Assembly (NCBI GenBank): GCA_048264105.1 | Contig: JBLXDJ010000003.1 | Location: forward strand, 124,001 to 188,000 | DNA: 64,000 nucleotides | Direction of reading: 5' to 3' | From: Oceanospirillum sp048264105 | GTDB lineage: Bacteria; Pseudomonadota; Gammaproteobacteria; Pseudomonadales; Halomonadaceae | Shown here: positions 9,534 through 18,942 of the stretch, in pieces | How positions within the stretch are numbered: the stretch's first letter is position 1 | Layout: every line of letters starts with the position of its first letter | Made by a program: the position numbers and the translations under genes | The notes under the pieces: generated by a model | What the model saw: the letters and a program-made list of their open reading frames with translations, nothing else | The model's database searches: none | Told to the model about the DNA's origin: nothing

Positions 9534-10277
9534 TCAAAGGGATTGAAACAGCTGCTCCATCAGACGTTGACGATACCCTTCTTCGATCAGTTCATCCAGG
9601 GCGCTTTGCAGACGATCCACCACCTCATCCGGGGTCTCAGGGTTGATCGCCAGATAGTATTCGCTGGGATAGAGCTTATAGGCACGTTCCAGTTCTGACA
9701 CACTGCGCCCCAACTTTTTTGCCTGATAAAGAAAATCCACTTCATCGCCGGGCACCAGATCATCACGACCGGCAAACAGCTTGGTCAGGTGAAGTCCTGC
9801 ATGACTGTGCAGGTCCAGAATTGACGGGGGAACACCCTCTTTAAGCAGGAACGACTGTACTGAACCACCCCGCAACACGCCGATCCGATAAGGCGCAAGA
9901 TCGCCGATACTATCGATCTGAATATCGTCTCTGTTTTTCAGGCGGAACAGGTAAACATTAGATTCAAATAAGGGGCCGACCCACTTAAAAAGTGGTGTGC
10001 GCGCAACGGTTTTATTGACCACATACAGGCCGGTATAGGGAATTCTCTGGGTGTTTTGATAGGCTCGTTTCCAGGGCTGTATCGATATATCGCAGGTCAG
10101 GTTCGCACGTTGAAAGGTCTCCCGAACCAGATCCGTGGCAATGCCGACTACCTGCCCATTTTCTGAATAGTTATAGGGCTCCCAGCTGTCCGCATAGAGC
10201 TTGATCTGTGCGGCGTAGCCTGCACTGCCAAACAGAACGCTCAATATAAATAAGATAATCCCGACAGACCGTTTCAT
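9534..10277 (-). CDS. Family 3 periplasmic solute-binding protein (ABC-type or sensory)
   Basis: 247 residues from the ATG at 10277, chosen because AGGAGA lies 5 nt upstream; an in-frame ATG six codons earlier has no such site. A Sec signal peptide (residues 1-23, ending AGYA) precedes IKLYADSWEPYNY, the usual opening of SBP_bac_3 proteins. The central GDLAPYRIGVLRGGS and late YYLAINPETPDEVVDRLQSALDELIEEG motifs fit the family. No permease or ATPase gene is adjacent, so it may serve a distant transporter or act as an orphan sensory or scavenging protein. The ligand is unknown. Confidence 0.82.
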   Translation of the reverse strand: MKRSVGIILFILSVLFGSAGYAAQIKLYADSWEPYNYSENGQVVGIATDLVRETFQRANLTCDISIQPWKRAYQNTQRIPYTGLYVVNKTVARTPLFKWVGPLFESNVYLFRLKNRDDIQIDSIGDLAPYRIGVLRGGSVQSFLLKEGVPPSILDLHSHAGLHLTKLFAGRDDLVPGDEVDFLYQAKKLGRSVSELERAYKLYPSEYYLAINPETPDEVVDRLQSALDELIEEGYRQRLMEQLFQSL

Positions 10278-10380
10278 ATTTCTCCTAATCAACATCCCAC
10301 AAACCTGATCCTGGCTTGCCGATAAACGAGCTAACTCTATGTCCAGTCTAGTACTAAGTTTCTGGGTTCTGAGAAATAAT

Positions 10381-10412
10381 AAACCCGCTCCGGTATGCCA
10401 GAGCGGGTTTAT
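10381..10412 (-). terminator. Intrinsic terminator downstream of katG
   Basis: A near-perfect stem (AAACCCGCTC at 10381-10390 with GAGCGGGTTT at 10401-10410) enclosing 10 nt, flanked by an AT-rich run on the minus-strand exit side (TTTATTATTT). It lies about 80 bp past the katG stop. Confidence 0.75.
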
Positions 10413-10442
10413 GTATATCGAAATAAACAGGCATCGAAATCA

Positions 10443-10483
10443 ACATCCATCAAGCAAGATAGCAGGTCTTGTTTGATGGATGT
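10443..10483 (-). other. Long hairpin just after the katG stop
   Basis: A 17-bp inverted repeat with a single G-U type mismatch (10443-10459 with 10467-10483) encloses a 7-nt loop. It begins 7 bp past the katG stop and has no T tract, so it is more likely an mRNA 3'-end stabiliser than a terminator; the true terminator lies just beyond. Confidence 0.6.
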
Positions 10484-10489
10484 GACAGA

Positions 10490-12679
10490 TTAAGGGTTAA
10501 GATCAAAGCGGTCGGCGTTCATCACTTTTACCCAGGCGTTTACAAAGTCGTGTACGAACTTCTCTTTGTTATCATCCTGAGCGTACACCTCAGCATAAGC
10601 ACGCAGAACTGAGTTGGAACCAAACACCAGATCCACCCGGGTGGCGGTCCAGCGCACATCACCTGTGGTACGGGCAACAATGTTGTAACTGTTACGTCCG
10701 GTAGGCTCCCAACGGTAGTTCATATCGGTCAGGTTAACGAAGAAGTCGTTGCTTAACGCGCCAACCCGGTCGGTAAAGACCCCGTGCGCACTGCCGCCGT
10801 GGTTGGTGCCCAGCACGCGCATACCGCCGACCAGTACGGTCATCTCAGGAGCGGTCAGCCCCATCAGCTGAGCACGGTCGAGCATCATCTCCTCGGGCTG
10901 TACCGTGTAATGCTCCTTCTGCCAGTTGCGGAAGGCATCATGCAGCGGTTCCAGCACCTCAAAGGAATCCACATCGGTCTGTGCGTCAGTGGCATCGCCA
11001 CGGCCCGGGGTAAAGGGCACGCTGACCGCAACACCGGCATCTTTAGCGGCTTTCTCTACGGCGGTGCTGCCCGCCAGAACAATCAGATCCGCCATGCTGA
11101 CCGGTTTGCCAAAGGCGGCCCGGATACCTTCCAGTACGCCCAGTACCTTCTGCAGGCGCTCAGGTTCATTACCGGCCCAGTCTTTCTGCGGGGCCAGACG
11201 GATACGGGCACCGTTGGCACCACCGCGATAATCAGAACCCCGGAAAGTACGGGCACTGTCCCAGGCGGTGGCTACCATTTCAGAAATTGTCAGATCCGTA
11301 GCCAGAATCTGCTGTTTCAGCGTTTCGGTTTCAGCCGCCGTTGGCACATATTCCGCCGCCGGAACCGGGTCCTGCCAGATCAGCTCTTCTGCCGGTACAT
11401 CCGGCCCCAGATAGCGGCTTTTCGGCCCCAGATCCCGGTGGGTCAGCTTGAACCAGGCACGGGCAAACACATCTTCAAAATACGCCTGATCGTTGCGGAA
11501 ACGCTCGGCAATTTTGCGGTACTCCGGGTCCATTTTCAGTGCCATATCGGCATCGGTCATCACCGGCATACAGCGGATGGATGGATCTTCCACATCCACC
11601 GGCATATCTTCTTCGGCGATGTTCACCGGCTGCCACTGGTTGGCCCCGGCCGGGCTCTTGGTCAGCTCCCAGTCGTATTTGAACAGCAGTTCAAAATAAC
11701 CGTTGTCCCACCGGGTCGGGTTGGTGGTCCAGGCCCCTTCCACACCACTGGTGACGGTATCACGGCCGATACCCCGGGTTTTATGGTTGTTCCAGCCAAG
11801 GCCCTGTTCGTGAAGATCCGCCGCTTCCGGCTCCGGCCCCAGATTGGTCGCATCACCGTTACCATGCGCTTTACCCACGGTATGACCACCGGCGGTCAGG
11901 GCGACGGTTTCCTCATCGTTCATCGCCATACGTTCAAAGGTAACGCGCATATCGGCGGCGGTTTTCAGCGGATCAGGCTGACCATCCACCCCTTCCGGAT
12001 TGACGTAAATCAGGCCCATCATCACGGCAGCCAGAGGGTTTTCCAGATCCCGGGCACCACTGTAGCGTGAACCCTCACTGCCACTGGGCGCCAGCCACTC
12101 TTTTTCCGAACCCCAGTAGGTGTCTTTTTCCGGATGCCAGATATCTTCCCGGCCACCGGCAAAACCGAAGGTTTTAAAGCCCATGGATTCATAAGCCATA
12201 TTACCGGCCAGTATCATCAGATCGGCCCAGGAGAGCTTGTTGCCGTATTTCTGTTTAATCGGCCAGAGCAGGCGGCGGGCTTTGTCGAGGTTGCCGTTAT
12301 CCGGCCAGGAGTTCAGGGGCGCAAAACGCTGGTTGCCGGTGTTGGCACCGCCGCGGCCATCGGCCACCCGGTAGGAACCGGCGGCATGCCAGGCCATACG
12401 GATCATCAGACCACCGTAGTGGCCCCAGTCCGCAGGCCACCAGGGCTGGCTGTCGGTCATCAGGGCTTTCAGGTCGGCTTTTACGGCTTCAAGGTCGAGG
12501 GTTTTAAAGGCTTCGGCGTAGTTGAAATCCTCGCCCAGCGGATTGGTCTTGCGGTCATGCTGGTGCAGGATGTCGAGATTCAGTGACTTGGGCCACCAGG
12601 CCATCACGTTGTCGGATGCGCCTGTGTTCGCCCCGTGCATCACAGGGCATTGGCCGGTATTGGGTGTGTTCTGACTCAT
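10490..12679 (-). CDS. katG: Catalase-peroxidase
   Basis: 729 residues from the ATG at 12679, preceded by AGAAGGAAG; an in-frame ATG 69 nt further upstream lacks such a site. A bifunctional haem b enzyme that destroys hydrogen peroxide. The distal triad Arg94, Trp97 and His98 lies in IRMAWHAAGS. Tyr225 (GLIYVNPEG) and Met251 (ERMAMND) complete the Trp-Tyr-Met crosslink, and the proximal ligand is His266 in AGGHTVGK. The second, haem-free domain follows from about residue 420. No signal peptide. A strong OxyR-type site lies about 110-145 bp upstream, so peroxide induction is likely. Confidence 0.97.
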   Translation of the reverse strand: MSQNTPNTGQCPVMHGANTGASDNVMAWWPKSLNLDILHQHDRKTNPLGEDFNYAEAFKTLDLEAVKADLKALMTDSQPWWPADWGHYGGLMIRMAWHAAGSYRVADGRGGANTGNQRFAPLNSWPDNGNLDKARRLLWPIKQKYGNKLSWADLMILAGNMAYESMGFKTFGFAGGREDIWHPEKDTYWGSEKEWLAPSGSEGSRYSGARDLENPLAAVMMGLIYVNPEGVDGQPDPLKTAADMRVTFERMAMNDEETVALTAGGHTVGKAHGNGDATNLGPEPEAADLHEQGLGWNNHKTRGIGRDTVTSGVEGAWTTNPTRWDNGYFELLFKYDWELTKSPAGANQWQPVNIAEEDMPVDVEDPSIRCMPVMTDADMALKMDPEYRKIAERFRNDQAYFEDVFARAWFKLTHRDLGPKSRYLGPDVPAEELIWQDPVPAAEYVPTAAETETLKQQILATDLTISEMVATAWDSARTFRGSDYRGGANGARIRLAPQKDWAGNEPERLQKVLGVLEGIRAAFGKPVSMADLIVLAGSTAVEKAAKDAGVAVSVPFTPGRGDATDAQTDVDSFEVLEPLHDAFRNWQKEHYTVQPEEMMLDRAQLMGLTAPEMTVLVGGMRVLGTNHGGSAHGVFTDRVGALSNDFFVNLTDMNYRWEPTGRNSYNIVARTTGDVRWTATRVDLVFGSNSVLRAYAEVYAQDDNKEKFVHDFVNAWVKVMNADRFDLNP

Positions 12680-12786
12680 GTGCGGCTTCCTTCTATTTTC
12701 AGCAGAGTGTGGCAGTGGCCCCGTGGGCCGCCGCTTTTGATCAAACAACTGCTATAGAAGATAGTCAGAGTAGGCACTTAACCCAA

Positions 12787-12823
12787 ATAGGTTATACCCA
12801 TAACCGCCATAGTCATCAGCTAT
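12787..12823 (-). promoter_or_regulatory. OxyR binding site upstream of katG
   Basis: Four tetramers in the exact OxyR geometry: ATAG (12787), N7, CCAT (12798), N7, ATAG (12809), N7, CTAT (12820-12823). 15 of the 16 core bases match ATAG-N7-CTAT-N7-ATAG-N7-CTAT, the exception being CCAT for CTAT. The first half also has the preferred inner T and A. The site is at a distance that suits activation of the minus-strand katG promoter. Confidence 0.82.
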
Positions 12824-12883
12824 AGCGGTGTTATCCCTCGTCCGGCCAGATCAAAAAAGGGCTGATGAAAGCAACCGCAGCCG

Positions 12884-15370
12884 TTAAACCTTACGCTGGT
12901 GCAACTGCTTTTGCCGGGCGTCACTTTGCATGATTAAGTCCCGAAGCTGAGTGTTCTGTTTCATCAGATGCTCCAGCGCGGAACGACTCAGGGTGTACAG
13001 ACGGGAAGGTGTCTGGGCAATCACGGAAAGATCCGGGTTACCTTCTTTCAGCAAAGCGGATTCACCGAAAGAATCACCGGCGATCAGGGTACTGAGGCGG
13101 TGCACCTCTCCGTTGTCGTGATATTCGAGCCGAACATTACCGCGACTGACCAGAAAGAGCCTGTTGTTGTGCGCGCCCTGTCGGATCAGATATTCATGTT
13201 TCTCCAGAGTCAGGGACTCACATTTTTCCGCAATCTGCCGGATCAGTTCCGCGGGCAGATTCGCAAACAGCGGAACCCGACTAAGCAGCAGTACCGGATC
13301 ATCGTTCAGCTTCTGGATTGACTGACCGCGTAAAGCGTTCAGGCGTCGCTCAACATCGGTCTCGATATCTTCCGCCTGACCTTTAGGGATGCTGCCCAAA
13401 CGGGCGTGCTCCCGGATGGTCTCCAGCCCTGCCAGTAGTACCACCCGCTTCCCGAGACGCTCCTGTGTCAGCAGCGCAATTTCGGGGAAATCATGGTTGA
13501 GATGGTCCAGCTTATCCACCGCCATTCGGTTCCAGTCGCGGTATTGCTGCAGAATCTGCTGCACAATGTCAGGCGGGGTCGATTCCAGATCCACAATACG
13601 TTCCAACGAGTTGATAACATGGTGGCTGCCCTGAAAATGCCCCCAGATCGTCTCGTAATATTGTGCAATATGCGCCACACGCAGTCGTTCAACCATGCCG
13701 CCAAGCAAGGGGTTATTGCCCAGCAGCTGAAAGATCCAGTGCTCGATATACTCCAAACGGCGATGATGATGTATACGATGAAAGCCATTTTCGTAGCGCA
13801 AGGTGTCACTCTGCAGCTCAAGGGTTAACAGCAGATGACGGGCTGTTGTTTCGCTCAGATTGCCCCGGTCATACATATCACTGTAGAAGGCTTTTTCCTC
13901 AGCAAAGGCGCGCAGAAAAAGCAGATTGGTCTCCTGCTCCTGCGTCAGTTTCTCGGCGCGCAGCTGATCAATCGCCTCTTTCGACTTAGCGATGGCTTTT
14001 CGGCTATGAAGACTGAGCCGGTGCGCTACCCGGCTGGAAAACAGACCACCCTTCTGTAACGCCGGCATACGATGCAAAGCGCGCTGATGAGTGAGCATTC
14101 TGCGCTCCAGCTTCTCCAGCTGATCAACAACGGAAGGCTGATCCAGTTTCAGCAGGCGCATCACAGGCTTAATGGTCAGCCCCTGCACCAGAAGTGTGAA
14201 CAGTACCGCTCCGGTAACCAGCGCAATAAACAGGTCTTTGAACGGATATTCCGGCAAGCTCAGGACGATAGCCAAGGCGATAGCACCCCGCAACCCGCCC
14301 CAGAACATCATGAAGCGATAGCCCGCCCCAATCGGTTTTGTTCTGAACAAGCTACTGGCCAGAGGCACCAGCACAAAGACCACCAGCGCACGGGAAACCA
14401 GCATCGCCAGAACCACCCAAAGCACCAGATCCCACACCGATGCCAGCTCCGCCAGATCCACCTGCAGCCCCAGCAGTAAAAACAGCAGCGAGTTGGCGAC
14501 AAATGCCAGAATGCTCCAGAACTGCTCGAGATGATCACGGACAGAATGAGCAATTCGCAGACGCCCCCAGGTGCCCACTGTCAGCCCTGCGCCCAGTGTT
14601 GCCATAATGCCACTGACATGCAGTATTTCCTCTGCGATCAGAAATGACAGATAGGCCAGAACACTGGTCAGACCGATATCGATAATGGGATCTGAATCCA
14701 GCCAGCCAATCAGTTGACCGGTTAGATATCCCAACGCGATGCCAAAGAAGAGTCCGCCGAAGCAAAGCACGAAGAAATCAACAACGCCATCGGCCAGGGT
14801 CTGGCCGGAAAACACGCCCGCCGCCAGTAAACCGATCAGAATCTTTGACAACACCAGCGCCGTGGCATCATTAAACAGGCTTTCACCTTCGATCAGTATC
14901 GACAGACGACCGGGCGCGCTGATCCGCTGGAACAGAGCGATCACGGCAACGGGGTCTGTGGCACTTAAGATCGCGCCAAGCAGCAGAGCGGCAACCAGAT
15001 CGATGCCCAGAATCAACCAGACGATAACCCCGATCAACGCGGTAGACAGCAGTAACCCCGGAATCGCCAGCGTCATAATATGCGCCGCATTATGGCGCAG
15101 CTGGTTCACATTCAGGCCGTAACTGGACTCAAAAATCAGCGCGGGTAAAAACACAAACAGAATAAGATCCGGTGAGATACTGAAGACCTCTTCCGCTTTT
15201 GCCAAAACAGGAACACTGGTGCTGAAAAAGTTGATGCCGATACCGATCAGCACCAGCAATACCGTAAAGGGCAAGCCGCTTCGGCGCGAGATCTGGTAAA
15301 TACCCAGCGCGATGAAAAGCAGGATAAATATAATGCCAACCAATTCAACAACGGGAGATACAGGTTCCAA
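12884..15370 (-). CDS. CPA1-family Na+(K+)/H+ antiporter with C-terminal cyclic-nucleotide-binding domain
   Basis: 828 residues, about twice a plain NhaP. Residues 1-410 hold about 12 membrane segments with the CPA1 ion-site motifs SATDPVA (136-142) and EGESLFNDA (161-169, Asn167-Asp168). A long, mostly helical cytoplasmic region (about 420-690) follows. Residues about 700-815 form a cyclic-nucleotide-binding beta roll (LFANLPAELI, LIRQGAHNNRLFLVSRGNVRL, GDSFGESALL with the phosphate-cassette-like GES). The start is TTG at 15370 with GAGG 8 nt upstream; no better start is seen. It exchanges protons for cations at the inner membrane. Gating by cAMP or a related ligand is inferred from the domain. 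Confidence 0.87.
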   Translation of the reverse strand: MEPVSPVVELVGIIFILLFIALGIYQISRRSGLPFTVLLVLIGIGINFFSTSVPVLAKAEEVFSISPDLILFVFLPALIFESSYGLNVNQLRHNAAHIMTLAIPGLLLSTALIGVIVWLILGIDLVAALLLGAILSATDPVAVIALFQRISAPGRLSILIEGESLFNDATALVLSKILIGLLAAGVFSGQTLADGVVDFFVLCFGGLFFGIALGYLTGQLIGWLDSDPIIDIGLTSVLAYLSFLIAEEILHVSGIMATLGAGLTVGTWGRLRIAHSVRDHLEQFWSILAFVANSLLFLLLGLQVDLAELASVWDLVLWVVLAMLVSRALVVFVLVPLASSLFRTKPIGAGYRFMMFWGGLRGAIALAIVLSLPEYPFKDLFIALVTGAVLFTLLVQGLTIKPVMRLLKLDQPSVVDQLEKLERRMLTHQRALHRMPALQKGGLFSSRVAHRLSLHSRKAIAKSKEAIDQLRAEKLTQEQETNLLFLRAFAEEKAFYSDMYDRGNLSETTARHLLLTLELQSDTLRYENGFHRIHHHRRLEYIEHWIFQLLGNNPLLGGMVERLRVAHIAQYYETIWGHFQGSHHVINSLERIVDLESTPPDIVQQILQQYRDWNRMAVDKLDHLNHDFPEIALLTQERLGKRVVLLAGLETIREHARLGSIPKGQAEDIETDVERRLNALRGQSIQKLNDDPVLLLSRVPLFANLPAELIRQIAEKCESLTLEKHEYLIRQGAHNNRLFLVSRGNVRLEYHDNGEVHRLSTLIAGDSFGESALLKEGNPDLSVIAQTPSRLYTLSRSALEHLMKQNTQLRDLIMQSDARQKQLHQRKV

Positions 15371-15606
15371 TGTAAACGCCTCAGGGTGGGTTTATCTGCC
15401 GGATAACAAACACCTGCAAATCATACGCCATCCATTCTTTCTGTCGAACAGAACCGGCCCCGAAAACAATCTTCGTAAAATCCCCGGCATTTCACCTGTA
15501 ACCCTCTGACGCATTTCAGTAAAATGGCCGGTTTGTTATCTGCTTCAAACATACACTCTGTCTGCGAGCACACTTTGCGGGCTAACCACTGTCGATAGGA
15601 AATGCC

Positions 15607-18174
15607 GTGTCCAGCGAAAAGCATACGCCGATGATGCAACAGTACTTCAGCATCAAAAAAGATCACCCAAACGAGCTTGTTTTTTATCGCATGGGGGATT
15701 TTTACGAACTGTTTTTTGATGACGCCAAAAAAGCCGCCAGTCTGCTGGATATTACGCTGACGGCACGGGGCAAGTCCGGCGGTCAGCCGATTCCTATGGC
15801 AGGTATCCCTTTCCATGCGGCAGAGAACTATCTGGCACGCCTGGTGCGCGGTGGTTTGTCGGTGGCGATTGCGGAGCAGATCGGTGATCCGGCTACCAGC
15901 AAAGGCCCGGTGGAACGTAAAGTGGTTCGGATTCTGACACCAGGCACGGTAAGTGATGAAGCGCTTCTGGACGAGCGCAAAGACAACCTGCTGGTTGCCC
16001 TGACCCGTCGCGGCGAACTGTTTGGCCTGTCAGCACTGGATGTCACCAGTGGCCGTTTTACCGTCCAGGAGCTGAATGACGAATCCGCTTTGTTAGCCGA
16101 GATCCAACGCCTTGATCCTGCAGAACTGCTGCTGGATGAAGGTGAGGCCTTTGAGCCTCAGATCAGCCAGCGTAAAGGCGCACGTTTGGTGCCGCCCTGG
16201 CAGTTTGATACCGAAAGCGCCACCACTCAGCTGTGCCGTCAGTTTGAAACCCGTGATCTGGCCGGTTTCGGTTGCCAGCAGCTGGAAGTGGCGATTGGTG
16301 CTGCTGGTGCGCTGCTGGAATACGTTAAGGACACGCAACGTACCGGCCTGCCCCATGTGCGCGCGCTGCAGGAAGAATCCCGCGACGAGTGCATTCAGAT
16401 CGATGCCGCCAGCCGCCGTAATCTGGAGATCGACACCAATCTGGGTGGTGGTACGGAAAATACCCTGGCTTCGGTACTGGATAACACCGCAACCGCTATG
16501 GGCAGCCGCCAGCTGCGCCGTTGGCTGAACCGCCCGATCCGCTGTCACGATCAGCTGCATCTGCGTCAGTCCTGTGTGCAGGCTATTCAGGACAGTTTCC
16601 AATGGCAGAGCATTTACGATCACCTGAAGGCGATCGGCGATATTGAACGTATTCTGGCCCGAGTTGCGTTACGCAGCGCACGCCCACGGGATCTGGCACG
16701 CCTGCGGGATGCACTGGGTGAACTGCCGGAGCTGACGGCACTCTTGGGCAGTATTGACGAATCCGCGCTGGATCATCTGCGTGAGACGATTATCGACTTC
16801 CCCAAAGAAGCCGATCTGCTGGCCCGGGCGATTATCGATAATCCACCGGTGGTGATCCGTGATGGCGGTGTCATCGCCGAAGGTTTTGATGCCGAGCTGG
16901 ACGAACTGCGCCAGCTGAGCGAACACGCCGGTGATTTCCTGATCCGTCTGGAAGAGCAGGAAAAAGCCACCACCGGCCTGTCCACACTGAAAGTGGGTTA
17001 TAACCGGGTACACGGCTATTACATCGAGATCAGCCGCGCACAATCCGATCAGGCTCCGGCGCACTATATCCGCCGCCAGACCCTGAAAAATGCCGAGCGT
17101 TTTATCACCCCGGAACTGAAAGAGTTTGAAGACAAGGTTCTGAGCAGCAAATCCCGCGCCCTGACCCGGGAAAAAGCCCTGTACGAACAGGTGATTGAGC
17201 AACTGAACGAAAACCTGATGGGTCTGCAGAATCTGGCGGTATCCCTGTCGGAGCTGGATGCGCTGAACAACTTTGCCGAGCGCGCGGAGACTCTGAACTT
17301 CTCCCGCCCGACACTTATGCGGGAAAATGGCATTCTGATCGAAGGTGGCCGTCACCCGGTGGTGGAGCAGGTTTCTGATCAGCCTTTTGTTCCCAACGAT
17401 CTGACTTTCAGCAACGATGAGCGTATGGCGGTGATCACCGGTCCGAACATGGGCGGTAAATCGACCTATATGCGCCAGATCGCCCTGATTGTACTGCTGG
17501 CTCACACCGGCTGCTATGTACCGGCTGAAAGCGCCAAAATCGGCCCGATCGACCGTATCTTTACCCGTATCGGTTCTTCCGATGATCTGGCCAGCGGCCG
17601 CTCAACCTTTATGGTGGAGATGACCGAAACCGCCAATATTCTGAACAATGCAACGCCGTGCTCTCTGGTGCTGATGGATGAGATCGGCCGGGGCACCAGC
17701 ACCTTTGATGGCCTGTCGCTGGCCTGGGCCTGTGCGGCACATCTGGCGCAAAAGCTGCGGGCTTACACCCTGTTTGCCACCCACTACTTTGAACTGACCG
17801 CCCTGCCGGAACAGTTTGATGGTGTCGTGAACCTGCACCTGAACGCCACAGAGCATAACGACAACATCATCTTTATGCATAAAGTACAGGAAGGTCCGGC
17901 CAGCCAAAGCTATGGTCTGCAGGTCGCGAAACTGGCGGGTATTCCACAGGATGTGGTGGGTCAGGCAAAAGAGAAACTGGTGCAGCTGGAACAGCAGGAG
18001 AGCCAAAGCAGCGGGCAGGTACAAACCATCTACACACCGGTACAGGACGACCTGTTTGCGATTGCTGAGCCGGACCCGGCACGGGAAAAACTGGACAGTA
18101 TCAGCCCAGATGATCTGACTCCTCGTCAGGCTCTTGAGCTACTCTATGAACTGAAAGCGTTAGCAAAAGGGTAA
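15607..18174 (+). CDS. mutS: DNA mismatch repair protein MutS
   Basis: 855 residues (E. coli 853). It recognises mismatches and small loops as an ATP-controlled clamp and recruits MutL. The mismatch-binding motif YRMGDFYELF lies near residue 25-34, Walker A is GPNMGGKST (about 617-625), Walker B is LVLMDEIGRGTST, and the signature helix and C-terminal dimerisation tail (LTPRQALELLYELK) are intact. The start is GTG at 15607, preceded by AGGA, which gives the same N-terminus (HTPMMQQY) as other MutS proteins. fdxA starts 6 bp after the stop, so the two are probably co-transcribed. Confidence 0.97.
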   Translation: MSSEKHTPMMQQYFSIKKDHPNELVFYRMGDFYELFFDDAKKAASLLDITLTARGKSGGQPIPMAGIPFHAAENYLARLVRGGLSVAIAEQIGDPATSKGPVERKVVRILTPGTVSDEALLDERKDNLLVALTRRGELFGLSALDVTSGRFTVQELNDESALLAEIQRLDPAELLLDEGEAFEPQISQRKGARLVPPWQFDTESATTQLCRQFETRDLAGFGCQQLEVAIGAAGALLEYVKDTQRTGLPHVRALQEESRDECIQIDAASRRNLEIDTNLGGGTENTLASVLDNTATAMGSRQLRRWLNRPIRCHDQLHLRQSCVQAIQDSFQWQSIYDHLKAIGDIERILARVALRSARPRDLARLRDALGELPELTALLGSIDESALDHLRETIIDFPKEADLLARAIIDNPPVVIRDGGVIAEGFDAELDELRQLSEHAGDFLIRLEEQEKATTGLSTLKVGYNRVHGYYIEISRAQSDQAPAHYIRRQTLKNAERFITPELKEFEDKVLSSKSRALTREKALYEQVIEQLNENLMGLQNLAVSLSELDALNNFAERAETLNFSRPTLMRENGILIEGGRHPVVEQVSDQPFVPNDLTFSNDERMAVITGPNMGGKSTYMRQIALIVLLAHTGCYVPAESAKIGPIDRIFTRIGSSDDLASGRSTFMVEMTETANILNNATPCSLVLMDEIGRGTSTFDGLSLAWACAAHLAQKLRAYTLFATHYFELTALPEQFDGVVNLHLNATEHNDNIIFMHKVQEGPASQSYGLQVAKLAGIPQDVVGQAKEKLVQLEQQESQSSGQVQTIYTPVQDDLFAIAEPDPAREKLDSISPDDLTPRQALELLYELKALAKG

Positions 18175-18180
18175 GCCGAC

Positions 18181-18522
18181 ATGGCCTTTGTAGTAACTGA
18201 CAACTGTATTCAGTGTAAATATACCGATTGTGTTGAAGTTTGTCCGGTGGACTGCTTTTACGAAGGGCCTAACTTTCTGGTGATTCATCCCGATGAGTGT
18301 ATCGACTGCGCCCTGTGCGAACCGGAATGTCCGGCAAAAGCGATCTACTCTGAAGACGAACTACCGGCAGATATGCAGCACTTTGTGGAACTGAATGAGA
18401 TGCTGGCGGAACACTGGCCAAATCTGGCAGAACGAAAAGATCCGTTACCGGAAGCAGAAAAATGGGACGGTGTAGAAAATAAGCTGGATAAACTGGAAGG
18501 TTTGCCGGACGGCATTGAATAA
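18181..18522 (+). CDS. fdxA: 7Fe ferredoxin, FdxA type (3Fe-4S / 4Fe-4S)
   Basis: 113 residues, slightly longer than the usual 107. Cysteines are arranged as CIQCKYTDCVEVCPVDC and CIDCALCEPECP, the pattern of Azotobacter ferredoxin I-type proteins that carry one 3Fe-4S and one 4Fe-4S cluster, with the long acidic C-terminal half. A cytoplasmic electron carrier. The gene follows mutS by 6 bp, the same mutS-fdxA pairing seen in Pseudomonas. Confidence 0.95.
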   Translation: MAFVVTDNCIQCKYTDCVEVCPVDCFYEGPNFLVIHPDECIDCALCEPECPAKAIYSEDELPADMQHFVELNEMLAEHWPNLAERKDPLPEAEKWDGVENKLDKLEGLPDGIE

Positions 18523-18548
18523 CCTGGGAAGTTATTTTAACTGAGCAG

Positions 18549-18757
18549 AAAAAGAGAAGGGCGGCCTTGCCGCCCTATGTCCCTATGCCATCTAATCCAT
18601 GACAGCGCCATCATCCTGATAGCTGACTTATCCTAAGTCTTCCTTGTGGCTTCCTCGAACTCTGCATCCTGCATCCCTGTTCGCCACTCATTCCATTCCT
18701 TTCCTTTAATCCTTATACCGGTTTCCTTTCCGGCTTGCTGTCATTCCCTGACTGCAA
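18549..18757 (-). ncRNA. CsrB/RsmZ-family CsrA-sequestering RNA, copy 1
   Basis: About 210 nt on the minus strand. Read 5' to 3', it contains 15 GGA triplets before the terminator, several in the contexts CAGGATG, CAGGGATG and AGGAATG that CsrA/RsmA binds in hairpin loops. It ends in a GC-rich terminator (AGGGCGGC, 3-nt loop, GCCGCCCT, then TCTCTTTTT). The 5' end is estimated from the conserved TAAAGTTAA -10 region shared with copy 2. No protein-coding frame explains the repeats. A GacA-type box lies 168-185 bp upstream. It is convergent with fdxA, at the place rsmZ occupies in Pseudomonas. Confidence 0.88.
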
Positions 18758-18924
18758 GTTAACTTTACCAAATATCCCGCATTTAAAAACCCACACCTGA
18801 CAAGGTTATTGGCAATGACGGCCACATCAAAAATCATAACCAATTGTTTTTAAAGGGGTTTATAAAAACACCTCGAGATAAATCACCTTAATCTCTGCTA
18901 TGTACTACCGATCTCTCCACACTT

Positions 18925-18942
18925 TGTAGGATATTTCTTACA
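18925..18942 (-). promoter_or_regulatory. GacA-type upstream activating site for Csr RNA copy 1
   Basis: TGTAGG-N6-CTTACA on the plus strand, one base from the TGTAAG-N6-CTTACA consensus for GacA/UvrY-controlled csr/rsm RNA promoters. It lies about 170-185 bp before the predicted RNA start, the distance usual for these sites. An AT-rich stretch conserved in both copies (18843-18875) lies between box and promoter. Confidence 0.82.

Noticed and set aside
10784..12070. Plus-strand frame of 428 codons opposite katG
   Set aside because: A His/Gly/Arg-rich shadow of katG codons; the katG frame is unmistakable.
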